A stretch of 8,601 nucleotides of DNA from Bacteroidales bacterium (GCA_012837565.1 DUQY01000196.1:1-8601); one strand, 5' to 3'; shown: positions 1-7,487, numbered from the stretch's first letter. Notes: generated from the letters alone by a model not told the origin. Numbers and translations are program-made.

Positions 1-286
1 ATAAGACAATTACACTTTATAATAAATTATGGTGTAATACACATTTTTAATGGTCTCGCAAAGTAAAAATACTTATTTTTGCTGAATGTATTGTACGTAG
101 GAAATCAAATTAATCTCCTAAACACTCCTATCTTCAAGTAGCTTTAGGATTCCTTATAAGTCAATGATGATATACTTATCACAAGTTAAGAGAGCATTTA
201 TTATAATCAAAAGAGTTAAGATACAAAATTTGGTTCCCAATCTTCCAATACTATTTATGAAAACAAGCCCGAAAAAGATACAAAAT
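1..286. other. AT-rich intergenic stretch, no gene seen
   Basis: No reading frame of useful length with a credible start is visible on either strand here. The 12-mer AGATACAAAATT occurs twice (219-230 and 276-287). The second copy leads directly into the 21-bp repeat array and resembles the end of a unit in the right-hand array (7971-7984). Positions 266-286 may therefore be a decayed array unit. The gene to the left, if any, lies outside the window. Confidence 0.6.
58..66 (-). promoter_or_regulatory. Possible leftward promoter -7 element
   Basis: Read on the minus strand this is TTACTTTGC, one base away from the Bacteroidota -7 consensus TAnnTTTG. It is followed by GAGACC and would fire towards the left window edge. 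No convincing -33 TTTG is visible at the expected distance, and the gene it would serve is outside the window, so this is a weak call. Confidence 0.22.
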
Positions 287-370
287 TAAAACGCTATAAT
301 AATTTACTGAAACGCCGTTTTAAAAAAATAAAACGGCGTTTCAAGAAATTAAAACGGCGTTTCATTAAGA
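287..370. repeat. 21-bp-period repeat array, type A (4 units)
   Basis: Four consecutive units start at 287, 308, 329 and 350, exactly 21 bp apart. Each begins TAAAACG or TGAAACG. The last two share the 15-mer TAAAACGGCGTTTCA (329-343 and 350-364), and the 308 unit carries its reverse complement. The unit core AAACGSCGTTT is itself nearly palindromic. The array lies beyond the 3' end of the five-gene leftward operon. Its left portion (279-302) matches 7976-7999 in the right-hand array at 23 of 24 bases, and 303-315 equals 7958-7970 exactly. There are no unique spacers, so this is not a CRISPR array. Function unknown. Confidence 0.85.
308..343. repeat. Perfect 15-bp inverted repeat, A6 loop
   Basis: TGAAACGCCGTTTTA (308-322) pairs perfectly with TAAAACGGCGTTTCA (329-343) across six A residues. 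The hairpin could form in RNA from either strand. Leftward transcripts reach it about 250 nt after the stop of the last operon gene. There is no long U tract after the hairpin on either strand, so it is not a classical intrinsic terminator. It could still protect a 3' end or act as a protein-binding palindrome. Confidence 0.75.
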
Positions 371-454
371 CCCCATCTTTTCAAATTTATATCCCGTCTT
401 TTTTAATTTATATCCCACCTTTTTTAATTTATGTCCCACCTTTTTTCACAAAGA
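371..454. repeat. 21-bp-period repeat array, type B (4 units)
   Basis: Units start at 371, 392, 413 and 434, so the 21-bp phase of the adjoining type A array continues unbroken, but the sequence changes to TCCCACCTTTTTTAATTTAT. The 392 and 413 units differ at only three positions. The 371 and 434 units are more diverged at one end. The switch in sequence with no change in phase suggests the two types belong to one repeat system in which spacing matters. On the minus strand the array reads as repeated G-G-Y/H-K-x-K-K heptads. Confidence 0.8.
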
Positions 455-595
455 TAAACTCCTAATTTTGACAAGTCTTTTTACTGTATTTTCCATTAAT
501 CGCCATATAAAATTATTTTAACCTTTTGATATAGATTTTTGGGCCTCGCATAGTCAAAGGAAAGAAGATGAAGATGATAAAGAAGATGAAGAAGC
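455..595. other. Operon 3' flank with purine-rich tract
   Basis: Between array B and the stop codon of the SUMF1-like gene I see no gene and no GC-rich hairpin with a T run, so no intrinsic terminator for the leftward operon could be identified. Positions 559-595 on the plus strand are a low-complexity run of GAAGAT/AAAGAA units. CCTCGCATAGTCAAAG at 543-558 resembles TCTCGCAAAGTAAAAA at 55-70 (12 of 16 bases), which may be chance or an old shared element. Confidence 0.55.
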
Positions 596-1351
596 TTAGT
601 TTGATTTAACGTCTTTGGCTATTCTGAAACCTGTGCCAAAACCTAAGGTTTCATGGCCTGAACCTCTACGATGAGATGTTCGCATTAGTTTGTAGTCGAA
701 GTTAAAACACCCTCCCCTATTTGATTTGCCAAGCCCTTGCTTCGGCCCTTGAGGATTAGAGCTGGGACTTTCTTGATAATAAAAGATTTCATAATTATCG
801 TTTACCCATTCCCAAACATTTCCACTCATATCATATATTCCTAATTCGTTTGGTTTCTTCTCTCCCACTTGATGTGTTTTAAGATCTGAATTTTCGTATG
901 ACCAACCTACTTCATCATAATTATTACTGCCAGAGAATATATATCCCTTTGATTTATTACCACCCCTTGCAGCATATTCCCACTCGGCTTCTGTTGGCAA
1001 TCGTCCACCTACCCATTTTGCATAATCAACAGCATCCTGCCATGAAATATAAACAATAGGATGTGAATCTGTTTGTTCCCAAGATGGTGAAAGGGGCATT
1101 TTCCTATTATTTGCCTTGCAAAACAGTTTATATTCTCCGATAGTGACTTCGTATTTACTTATCAGAAAGGTTTTAATGTTTACCTTATGTATTGGCTGCT
1201 CGTCCGGATAACAATCCTTATCCGTATTTTCACATCCCATCATAAAACTTCCTGCCTCAACCCTTACCCATTCTATGTTTGGTTTATCTTGAGAAAAGGC
1301 ATTGAATGAAACAAATACAAAAAGGATTGTTAGTATTTTATTTATCATCAT
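596..1351 (-). CDS. Secreted SUMF1/FGE-fold protein lacking FGE cysteines
   Basis: The protein is about 251 residues. It opens with a signal peptide (MINKILTILFVF, cleavage near FSQ-D) and is otherwise a single SUMF1-family domain. Family hallmarks are visible: EAGSFMMGC near the start, the RLPTEAEWEYAARGG block mid-protein, ELGIYDMSGNVWEWV, then RGG and a terminal TGFRIA. True formylglycine-generating enzymes bind copper through two cysteines shortly after the RGG motif. Here that stretch reads RGGCFNFDYKLMRTSHR, with neither cysteine in its expected place, so sulfatase-activating activity is unlikely. Two N-terminal cysteines (MGC and KDCY) could form a disulfide. I chose ATG at 1351, or the adjacent ATG at 1348, over an upstream TTG at 1357; it overlaps the preceding gene by 14 nt, suggesting translational coupling. 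The fold is clear; the role is unknown, possibly a binding or structural partner of the receptor module upstream. Confidence 0.85.
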   Translation of the reverse strand: MMINKILTILFVFVSFNAFSQDKPNIEWVRVEAGSFMMGCENTDKDCYPDEQPIHKVNIKTFLISKYEVTIGEYKLFCKANNRKMPLSPSWEQTDSHPIVYISWQDAVDYAKWVGGRLPTEAEWEYAARGGNKSKGYIFSGSNNYDEVGWSYENSDLKTHQVGEKKPNELGIYDMSGNVWEWVNDNYEIFYYQESPSSNPQGPKQGLGKSNRGGCFNFDYKLMRTSHRRGSGHETLGFGTGFRIAKDVKSN

Positions 1352-2330
1352 CTCCAAAAGTAAAGTTAATATTATGTGCTGTCATTGTAGTTTTAGCTCC
1401 AATAAATCCATAAGCGTTTTCAATCCCATCAACAATTATTACTGGCTCACTCATAAATGAATAATTATTATGATATCTGTTTAACGTAAAAAGATAATCG
1501 TATGATTTTTTATCAATTGCTGAAAGATTTAAATTGCCATATATTTTTCTTGCTCCTTGTGGTGGATAGCCTAAGTCTCTTGAATCTATTGGGATTGCAA
1601 GCCTTACCTTATAGGTTTCTCCTTTGAATTGCTTATTTGAAATAACTCCAAAACGATTGCTTGAGGATTGGAAATTAGTTGAGGCTTCTTTAAATACTCC
1701 AATAATGTTTTCCGAAAGAAGTTCTGCCTCAGTCAATGATATTTTACGCCTTCCATAAGAGTCTTCATAATAAATATCTGGCTCTATTTGATAATAGTTA
1801 TCCCTTCCATTATCTATAATTTCCAAATAAAGGACTACTTGATATAGGATTATATTATTAATAGTATCAGTTGCTTTTTGAACTAAAATACTATCTAAAC
1901 CACTAACTGGCTTTAGGAGATTTAGATTTGCAGTTCCTATAGCTTCTGCATAGTCTTTATAAGATATTCTAACTTCAACACTATCATTAGTTCTGGGGAT
2001 GACTGAAAATGTGTATTTGTTTTGGTTTGTACCTCCATTAAGGGTTTGTTTTAAACTTCCGTTAATGTACAAGTCCACCTTTGCATCATTAACTTGGGAA
2101 GTTAATTGTTGTGTATTTGGATCATTTTCTCCAAACCACGAATTGTTATTATAAATTCCAGGCTTAGCACTTTTGGAAATGGATATTGAAATAACACTAT
2201 CTGCTTGAATAAATGACGCAACAACAAGCTTATCATTTGGCAATTCTCCTATGTAGTCTATATCGTATTTACAAGAATTGAAAAGCAGTAAAGATACTAT
2301 TAATGTTAATATATAATTAATTGATTTCAT
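1338..2330 (-). CDS. DUF4249 outer-membrane lipoprotein
   Basis: The protein has 330 residues and a lipoprotein signal: hydrophobic MKSINYILTLIVSLLLF followed by NSC, with Cys20 as the likely lipidated residue. The mature start CKYDID and the following LPNDKLVVASFIQADSVISISISKS segment are typical of DUF4249 proteins, as is the glycine- and tyrosine-rich region IYGNLNLSAIDKKSYDYL near residues 263-280. These proteins are known as Bacteroidota lipoproteins encoded beside a TonB receptor, in the position that SusD holds next to SusC. That is the arrangement here, with one base separating the receptor stop from this ATG. It probably sits in the outer membrane and helps capture or gate the receptor's substrate, which is not known for the family. 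The family assignment is from pattern and context; the partner role is inferred. Confidence 0.82.
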   Translation of the reverse strand: MKSINYILTLIVSLLLFNSCKYDIDYIGELPNDKLVVASFIQADSVISISISKSAKPGIYNNNSWFGENDPNTQQLTSQVNDAKVDLYINGSLKQTLNGGTNQNKYTFSVIPRTNDSVEVRISYKDYAEAIGTANLNLLKPVSGLDSILVQKATDTINNIILYQVVLYLEIIDNGRDNYYQIEPDIYYEDSYGRRKISLTEAELLSENIIGVFKEASTNFQSSSNRFGVISNKQFKGETYKVRLAIPIDSRDLGYPPQGARKIYGNLNLSAIDKKSYDYLFTLNRYHNNYSFMSEPVIIVDGIENAYGFIGAKTTMTAHNINFTFGDDDK

Positions 2331-2331
2331 A

Positions 2332-4707
2332 TTATTTTAGCTTATAAGTATATGATATTGTAGGAATTATTGGCATTATGCTATAGACCGTAAGTTTATT
2401 AGGCTCATTAGCTGCCATAATCATAAAGGCATTTTTTCTATTATAGACATTGAAAACATTTAAACTCCAGGTTCTAGTTCCATGTTTCTTTTCTTTATGG
2501 AAGTTAACACTTATATCTAATCTGTGGTAGGCTGGCATTACATAATTGTTTCTTTCTCCATAAATCTCAATTAATTCTTGATAGCCATTTTCATCAATAT
2601 ACGGATCATAATAAGAAGCTATTGGAACCGAAACTCTATTTCCTGAATTATAATACCAAGCAGCCGTTGCATCAACCTTGTCGCTAAACTTATGAGTTAC
2701 CACAACATTAAGTTGGTTTCTTGAATCATATCTATCAAAATACTTTTTTCCTGCGTTAATCTCTCCCCCTTCAAACTCTCTAAATGCCCAAGAAAGAGTG
2801 TAGGATATCCAACCTGTTGTGTTTCCTTTCTCTCTTTGAACCATAAATTCCATCCCATAGGCCTCACCCTTACCTTGAGCTACTTTGTCTTCCCATTTTT
2901 CTGCTCCACTATTGAATGAAGAAACTCCATCTTTATAGTCAATAACATTATTTAGTTTCTTGTAATAGGCTTCATAGCTAAAGTTTGCCCAGTCTTTTAA
3001 CTCATAAAACATTCCTGCACTTACTTGATGAGAAGTTATTGGAGCTATTCTTTCTGTTACTGGCACCCACAGGTCGGTTGGCAGAGATATTATCCCATTT
3101 GCAAGAAGATGTATGTTTTGGTTCATCATTGCATAACCAGCTTTAAATGATAAGTTTTGTAGGATTGAATAACGAAGGCCAAATCTTGGTTGAATAGAAT
3201 GGTAGGTTGTTGTTTTATTTACATTAAACATATTATAATGAAGTCCCGGGTTAATTGAGAATTTTTCAGTGAAATTCATTTCGTCCTCAATATACACTAT
3301 CACCTCATTGCCATAAACCCTATTGTTTACATTATATTGATCTTTTGGTTCTAAACCCTGAATTGTAGAAATTGATGTTATTTCTGGTGAATAAGTATGA
3401 TAGGTATAGTTAATGCCGTAGTTAATTGAATTCCAACCATTCAAATAGAAATTATAATTATTCTTTATTGACCAGTCTTCAATGCCTGAAAGGAAACTAA
3501 AATCAAATTTATAATTCATTTGTCCATCTATATTTTTATTTTCAAGAATTGACCCCATATTAGAACGGTATCTATTAAAGGAAAAAGAAAGGTTGGAGAA
3601 AAGTCTATTATTAATTTCATAAGCCCAGTCAATTGTGCCGATTAGATTGCCCCACTTAACATTTGCAGTGTTCTTATCAGAATAATTCATACTTTTTTCT
3701 GATGAACTAAACTTAAACATATCATCTCCCCAGTACAAACTTCCGGTTAGCCTATTGCTTGGAGAAAACTTATGATGTATTTTTACGTTTAAGTCACTGA
3801 AAAAATAAGCGAAATCAGCATCCGTACCTTCTGTTCTGTTAATGTAAGCAACAAGTGGTCTGGTTAGTAAATCTATATAAGTTCTTCTCCCAGAAATGCT
3901 AAAAGTGGTTTTATCTTTAATTATTGGTCCTTCTATATTTAACTTAGCAGAAATTAATCCTACGCTTACCTCTCCACGTATTTTTTCATTATTCCCGTCC
4001 TTCATTCTAACATCTACTACCGAAGAGGCTCTCCCTCCATATCTTGCAGGAAAAGCTCCTTTGTAGAATTCAATATTCTTAATTGCATCTGTGTTGAAGG
4101 TTGAAATAAATCCCATTAAGTGGTTTGGGTTATAAATCGGTATGCCGTCGATTAGATATAGGTTTTGATCCATATTACCTCCTCTAACATATAGTCCTGT
4201 TGTTCCCTCTGTTCCGCTCTTAACTCCTGGCATTAGCTGCAAGGATTTTAACAGGTCACTTTCTCCACCAATTGAAGGCAAAGAGATTATGGTTATAGGG
4301 TTTATGGTTATTTTACCTGGAGTTGGATCTTCAATAAATCTTTTTGCAACGCTCCTATCCACAATCACAACTTCCTTAAGGGTTGAGCTGGATGGTTGCA
4401 AATATATGTTTATTGTGGTGTCTTTTGTGAAATTGTATTTAAGCAGTATCTTCTCATAGCCTATATAGGAAATGAAAAACTCTGCTTCACCCTTAGGAAT
4501 AGATATTGAATAGAAACCGTAGTTATTGGATGATGTACCAACTTTGCTATTCATATCATAAATGGTTGCTCCTATTAATGTTTCCCTTGTTTTGGAATCA
4601 TACATATAGCCATTTACTCTAATATTTTTTGTTTTAGTTTCCTGACCAATTGTGGTGAGGCTGATAAATAAGAAAGATATTAAAAACAATAGATGTTTTC
4701 TTGTCAT
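2332..4707 (-). CDS. TonB-dependent outer-membrane receptor, FecA-like
   Basis: This 791-residue protein has a signal peptide (MTRKHLLFLISFLF, cleavage near GQ at 21-22). A carboxypeptidase-regulatory-like beta-sandwich follows at about 29-105 (VNGYMYDSKTRETLIGATIYD, NNYGFYSISIPKG). A TonB-box-like EVVIVD lies at 112-117, and the plug domain at about 130-240 includes LYVRGGNMDQNLYLIDGIP and ARYGGRASSVVDVRM. The rest is a 22-strand-type barrel rich in aromatic turns. Length and plug separate it from SusC proteins, which are near 1000 residues. It imports a substrate across the outer membrane using TonB-ExbB-ExbD energy; a siderophore, cobalamin, glycan or peptide are all possible. It starts 14 nt after the rsh stop behind an A-rich leader with no Shine-Dalgarno, and is followed after one base by the DUF4249 lipoprotein, a recurring Bacteroidota pair. 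Confidence 0.92.
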   Translation of the reverse strand: MTRKHLLFLISFLFISLTTIGQETKTKNIRVNGYMYDSKTRETLIGATIYDMNSKVGTSSNNYGFYSISIPKGEAEFFISYIGYEKILLKYNFTKDTTINIYLQPSSSTLKEVVIVDRSVAKRFIEDPTPGKITINPITIISLPSIGGESDLLKSLQLMPGVKSGTEGTTGLYVRGGNMDQNLYLIDGIPIYNPNHLMGFISTFNTDAIKNIEFYKGAFPARYGGRASSVVDVRMKDGNNEKIRGEVSVGLISAKLNIEGPIIKDKTTFSISGRRTYIDLLTRPLVAYINRTEGTDADFAYFFSDLNVKIHHKFSPSNRLTGSLYWGDDMFKFSSSEKSMNYSDKNTANVKWGNLIGTIDWAYEINNRLFSNLSFSFNRYRSNMGSILENKNIDGQMNYKFDFSFLSGIEDWSIKNNYNFYLNGWNSINYGINYTYHTYSPEITSISTIQGLEPKDQYNVNNRVYGNEVIVYIEDEMNFTEKFSINPGLHYNMFNVNKTTTYHSIQPRFGLRYSILQNLSFKAGYAMMNQNIHLLANGIISLPTDLWVPVTERIAPITSHQVSAGMFYELKDWANFSYEAYYKKLNNVIDYKDGVSSFNSGAEKWEDKVAQGKGEAYGMEFMVQREKGNTTGWISYTLSWAFREFEGGEINAGKKYFDRYDSRNQLNVVVTHKFSDKVDATAAWYYNSGNRVSVPIASYYDPYIDENGYQELIEIYGERNNYVMPAYHRLDISVNFHKEKKHGTRTWSLNVFNVYNRKNAFMIMAANEPNKLTVYSIMPIIPTISYTYKLK

Positions 4708-4721
4708 GATTTTTTTAATTA

Positions 4722-6959
4722 TTAAATTCTTCTTACACTTTGAATACCGTCAACACCTTCTATGTTCTTAATTAGCTTATTTAATTGTTCTGCGTCGTAA
4801 ATATAAACCATTATCGTTCCTTCAAACAATCCCTCACTACTTTCCACAGCAAGTCCTCTTATATTAATATTCCATCCCTCAGAAACTACTCCTGTAAGTT
4901 CTTGCAATAAGCCCCTCCTATCAATACCTTTAACTTTAATACCTGCTAAGAAAGTAATTTTTTCATTTTCTCTCCATTTTGCTTTAATGATTCTATGGCC
5001 AAACTTAGACATCTCGTCAATCGCCTTTATACAAGATGTTCTATGGACTTCAATTGAGCTTTCCCTTATAAGTCCTACAATATCGTCTCCTGGCACAGGC
5101 CTACAACATGGTGCAGTTACATACTTAAGGTTTTCCATATTTTGTTGGATAACTACTTGCTCTGGATTATTCTCAATTTGTTTTTTAATTTCTTCATTTA
5201 ATGTTAGCTTGTCCCCATCCTTATCTCTTCTTGTTAAAAACGGATTTCTTAAGAACATCCATGTTGAATTCTTTGATTTCCTCTTATCAAAACAAAGTCT
5301 AACATCCTCTATGGTTATATCCTCTTTTGCAACTTTATAGTAAAAATCTATAAGCTGAGGAAGCCCAACATATTTACTTAGCTTATCTATATTTTCATTA
5401 CTAAACTCTATGCCTAGTTCTAAGTAAATCTTTTCTAGCTTTTCTAATCCTTCTTCATAAAAACCTTTACGATAATCTCTTAAATAGTTCTTGATGCCTT
5501 GAACTGCCCTAGAAGTCTTAACAAATGAAAGGTATTCTTCTTTTGGATATGATATTTTAGAGGTTATTATTTCTACTTGGTCTGATGGTTTAAGCTCGTG
5601 ATTTAGGGTTACAACCTTGTAGTTTACCTTTGCTCCCATACAGTTTATGCCAAGCTGGGTGTGAACATTGAAAGCAAAATCTAATACCGTTGAACCTTTT
5701 GGAAGCGTTATAATCTTTCCTATTGGCGTAAAGGTTGTTATTTCATCAATTACTAAGTTTAGCTTGAAGTCATTAACAAAATCAATTGCATTATCAGACT
5801 GGTTATCCAAAAGCTCTCTTACTTTTCCTAACCAATTATCTAATTTCTCGTCAAGTTCCCCTTCCTTAACTTCTTTGTATTTATAATGTGCAGCCAATCC
5901 TTTTTCAGCTATCTCATCCATTCTCTGGCTTCTGATTTGAACCTCTACCCATCTTCCATTATTTGCTTGAACGGTGAAATGCAGTGCCTCGTAGCCATTA
6001 GTTTTTGGTTTCGAAATCCAGTCTCTTAACCTATCGTGCTTTTGTTCTCCATAAATTGTATTAATTAAGGAATAAGCGGCAAAACAAGATTCCTTCTCAA
6101 TTTCAACTGGAACATCTAAAACAACTCTAATTGCAAATATATCATATATCTCATCAAAAAGAACTCCTTTATTTTCTATTTTTCCAATAATAGAGGTTAT
6201 GGTTTTAACCCTTGCAGTAACAGTAAATTTATAGCCTTTATTTCTAAGTTCTTTTTCAATAGGTTCTGCAAATTCTTTAATAAACTTATTTCTAACCTCT
6301 TCAGAGTCTTTTAGTTTTTCAACAATTTCTTGGTATCCCTGAGGATTGATGTACTGAGTTGAAAGATCTTCCAACTCACTCTTAATTTGATATAATCCCA
6401 AACGGTGAGCCAGTGGGACATATAGCATTTGAGTTTCGGAAGCTATTTTCAATTGTTTATCCTCTCGCATCGATTCAAGAGTCCTCATATTATGAAGCCT
6501 ATCACATAGTTTAAGAAGAATAACCCTAACATCGTCACCCATTGTTGTTAGAAGCTTTTTGAAGTTTTCTGCCTGAATGGAATTGGTTGCATAATCGAAA
6601 ACTCCCTCTATTTTTGTAAGTCCGTCAATAATTTGAGCAACCCTATCATCAAATATCATTCTAATATCTTCAAGAGTATATTCGGTATCCTCAACCACAT
6701 CATGCAAAAGAGCACAAACAACAGCAACGGGTCCAAGACCTAAGTCCTCAGCCGCAATCCTTGCCACCTCCATTGGATGAATTATATAAGGCTCCCCTGT
6801 CTTTCTCCTAACCCCCTCATGAGCCTTTCTAGCAACAGTAAAAGCCCTTCTTACCTGTCTTTTCTCTTCCTGTGAGGCTGACTGAGAAATCAACTGAATA
6901 AGATGCTTATACCTTTTTAATATATCTCTTCTTTCTAACTCTTCGTCTATAATATACAT
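4722..6959 (-). CDS. rsh: Bifunctional (p)ppGpp synthetase/hydrolase (Rel/SpoT)
   Basis: A full-length RSH protein of 745 residues that makes and degrades the alarmone (p)ppGpp in the cytoplasm. The N-terminal HD hydrolase domain is intact: IHP at 60-62, LLHDVVEDT at 84-92 with His86-Asp87 and Glu90-Asp91, and LCDRLHNMRT at 151-160. The synthetase domain follows, with YDIFAIRV at 272-279, KTNGYEALH at 319-327, VEVQIRS at 338-344 and KGLAAHYKYKE at 353-363. Both activities should be present. The regulatory half has a TGS domain (about 405-467), a helical region, a Cys/His region with APCCRPVPGDD (616-626), His639 and Cys643, and a C-terminal ACT domain (about 667-745). The order and length are normal for the family. 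It begins 22 nt after tadA, behind AAGGCGG, a fair Shine-Dalgarno for this phylum, so the pair is probably co-transcribed. Symbols relA, spoT and rel are also used for such proteins. Confidence 0.96.
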   Translation of the reverse strand: MYIIDEELERRDILKRYKHLIQLISQSASQEEKRQVRRAFTVARKAHEGVRRKTGEPYIIHPMEVARIAAEDLGLGPVAVVCALLHDVVEDTEYTLEDIRMIFDDRVAQIIDGLTKIEGVFDYATNSIQAENFKKLLTTMGDDVRVILLKLCDRLHNMRTLESMREDKQLKIASETQMLYVPLAHRLGLYQIKSELEDLSTQYINPQGYQEIVEKLKDSEEVRNKFIKEFAEPIEKELRNKGYKFTVTARVKTITSIIGKIENKGVLFDEIYDIFAIRVVLDVPVEIEKESCFAAYSLINTIYGEQKHDRLRDWISKPKTNGYEALHFTVQANNGRWVEVQIRSQRMDEIAEKGLAAHYKYKEVKEGELDEKLDNWLGKVRELLDNQSDNAIDFVNDFKLNLVIDEITTFTPIGKIITLPKGSTVLDFAFNVHTQLGINCMGAKVNYKVVTLNHELKPSDQVEIITSKISYPKEEYLSFVKTSRAVQGIKNYLRDYRKGFYEEGLEKLEKIYLELGIEFSNENIDKLSKYVGLPQLIDFYYKVAKEDITIEDVRLCFDKRKSKNSTWMFLRNPFLTRRDKDGDKLTLNEEIKKQIENNPEQVVIQQNMENLKYVTAPCCRPVPGDDIVGLIRESSIEVHRTSCIKAIDEMSKFGHRIIKAKWRENEKITFLAGIKVKGIDRRGLLQELTGVVSEGWNINIRGLAVESSEGLFEGTIMVYIYDAEQLNKLIKNIEGVDGIQSVRRI

Positions 6960-6981
6960 ATTTCCGCCTTAACTACTTTAT

Positions 6982-7431
6982 CTATCTCTTTTTCTTAAAA
7001 AAATCCTTAACTATTTTCGAGCATTCTTCTTCCAGAATGCCTAACTCAACAATTGTTTTAGGATGATATAAATTTACACCTATTGCTGAGGCTCCTCTTT
7101 TTTCATCCTTTGCACCAAAAACCACCCTACCTATCTGTGTCCAATAGCAAGCACCAGCACACATAACGCAAGGTTCCATTGTAACGTATAATGTACAATC
7201 ATTTAAGTATTTCCCTCCCAATGCATTTGTTGCAGAAGTGAAAGCCTGCATCTCAGCATGAGCAGTAAAATCATTTAACCGCATAGATAAATTATGAGCT
7301 CTTGCAACAATTTTATCCCTACAAACAATTATAGCACCAATTGGAACTTCATCAATATCAAATGCAAGTTGAGCCTGTTTTAAAGCCTCTTGCATATAAT
7401 AAATATCATCTTTTACTAATACTGAATTCAT
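6982..7431 (-). CDS. tadA: tRNA adenosine(34) deaminase
   Basis: The 149-residue product is a zinc-dependent deaminase that converts adenosine 34 to inosine in tRNA-Arg(ACG), allowing one tRNA to read several arginine codons. The catalytic motif TAHAEM lies at 56-61 (zinc ligand His58, proton shuttle Glu60) and PCVMC at 87-91 supplies Cys88 and Cys91. EVPIGAIIV (28-36) and RVVFGAKDEKRGA are typical of TadA rather than cytidine or guanine deaminases. Length is normal. The first ATG at 7431 is preferred because a good -7 box sits about 20 nt upstream; Met13 would cut into helix 1. It is the first gene of the leftward operon, divergent from the thioesterase gene. The related guanine deaminase family is the main alternative, but the sequence around HAE fits TadA better. 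Confidence 0.93.
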   Translation of the reverse strand: MNSVLVKDDIYYMQEALKQAQLAFDIDEVPIGAIIVCRDKIVARAHNLSMRLNDFTAHAEMQAFTSATNALGGKYLNDCTLYVTMEPCVMCAGACYWTQIGRVVFGAKDEKRGASAIGVNLYHPKTIVELGILEEECSKIVKDFFKKKR

Positions 7432-7450
7432 AAATTAAAAATTATCTTGA

Positions 7451-7458
7451 CAAAATTA
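7451..7458 (-). promoter_or_regulatory. Promoter -7 box for tadA operon
   Basis: On the minus strand this reads TAATTTTG, a perfect match to the Bacteroidota -7 element TAnnTTTG. It lies 20 nt upstream of the tadA ATG, leaving a leader of roughly 12-15 nt. No clear -33 TTTG occurs at the ideal spacing; a TTTG about seven bases upstream is too close. It would drive the whole tadA-rsh-receptor operon unless internal promoters exist. Confidence 0.5.
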
Positions 7459-7479
7459 CAAAAACAAATCGGAATATCG

Positions 7480-7487
7480 TATTTTTG
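7480..7487 (+). promoter_or_regulatory. Promoter -7 box for thioesterase gene
   Basis: TATTTTTG at 7480-7487, followed by C, is an exact TAnnTTTG match facing right. It lies 19 nt before the TTG at 7507 and downstream of the other candidate TTG start at 7447, so it argues for the shorter protein. The -33 region is not well conserved. Only 21 bp separate it from the oppositely directed -7 box of tadA. Confidence 0.5.

Noticed and set aside
287..454. CRISPR array
   Set aside because: The period is only 21 bp with no unique spacers, the units diverge gradually, and no cas gene is near.
568..609. Small plus-strand ORF starting MKMIKKMKK
   Set aside because: Only 13 codons in a purine microsatellite that overlaps the 3' end of the SUMF1-like gene; the basic peptide is what GAAGAT-type repeats give by chance.
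596..1357. Functional sulfatase-activating formylglycine-generating enzyme
   Set aside because: The copper-binding cysteine pair after RGG is absent and no sulfatase gene is in the window, so the family name should not be read as that activity.
2332..4707. SusC-type polysaccharide receptor
   Set aside because: The protein is 791 residues, not about 1000, has a different plug signature, and is followed by DUF4249 rather than SusD.
4987..5340. Plus-strand open frame of 117 codons
   Set aside because: It lies wholly antisense to the regulatory half of rsh, whose domains are intact, and the product is a low-complexity Ser/Leu/Phe-rich sequence with no recognisable motif.
5668..5886. Plus-strand open frame of 72 codons
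   Set aside because: It is antisense to the TGS region of rsh and Ser-rich, as expected from the complement of a Lys/Glu/Asp-rich coding strand. No ribosome site or motif was seen.
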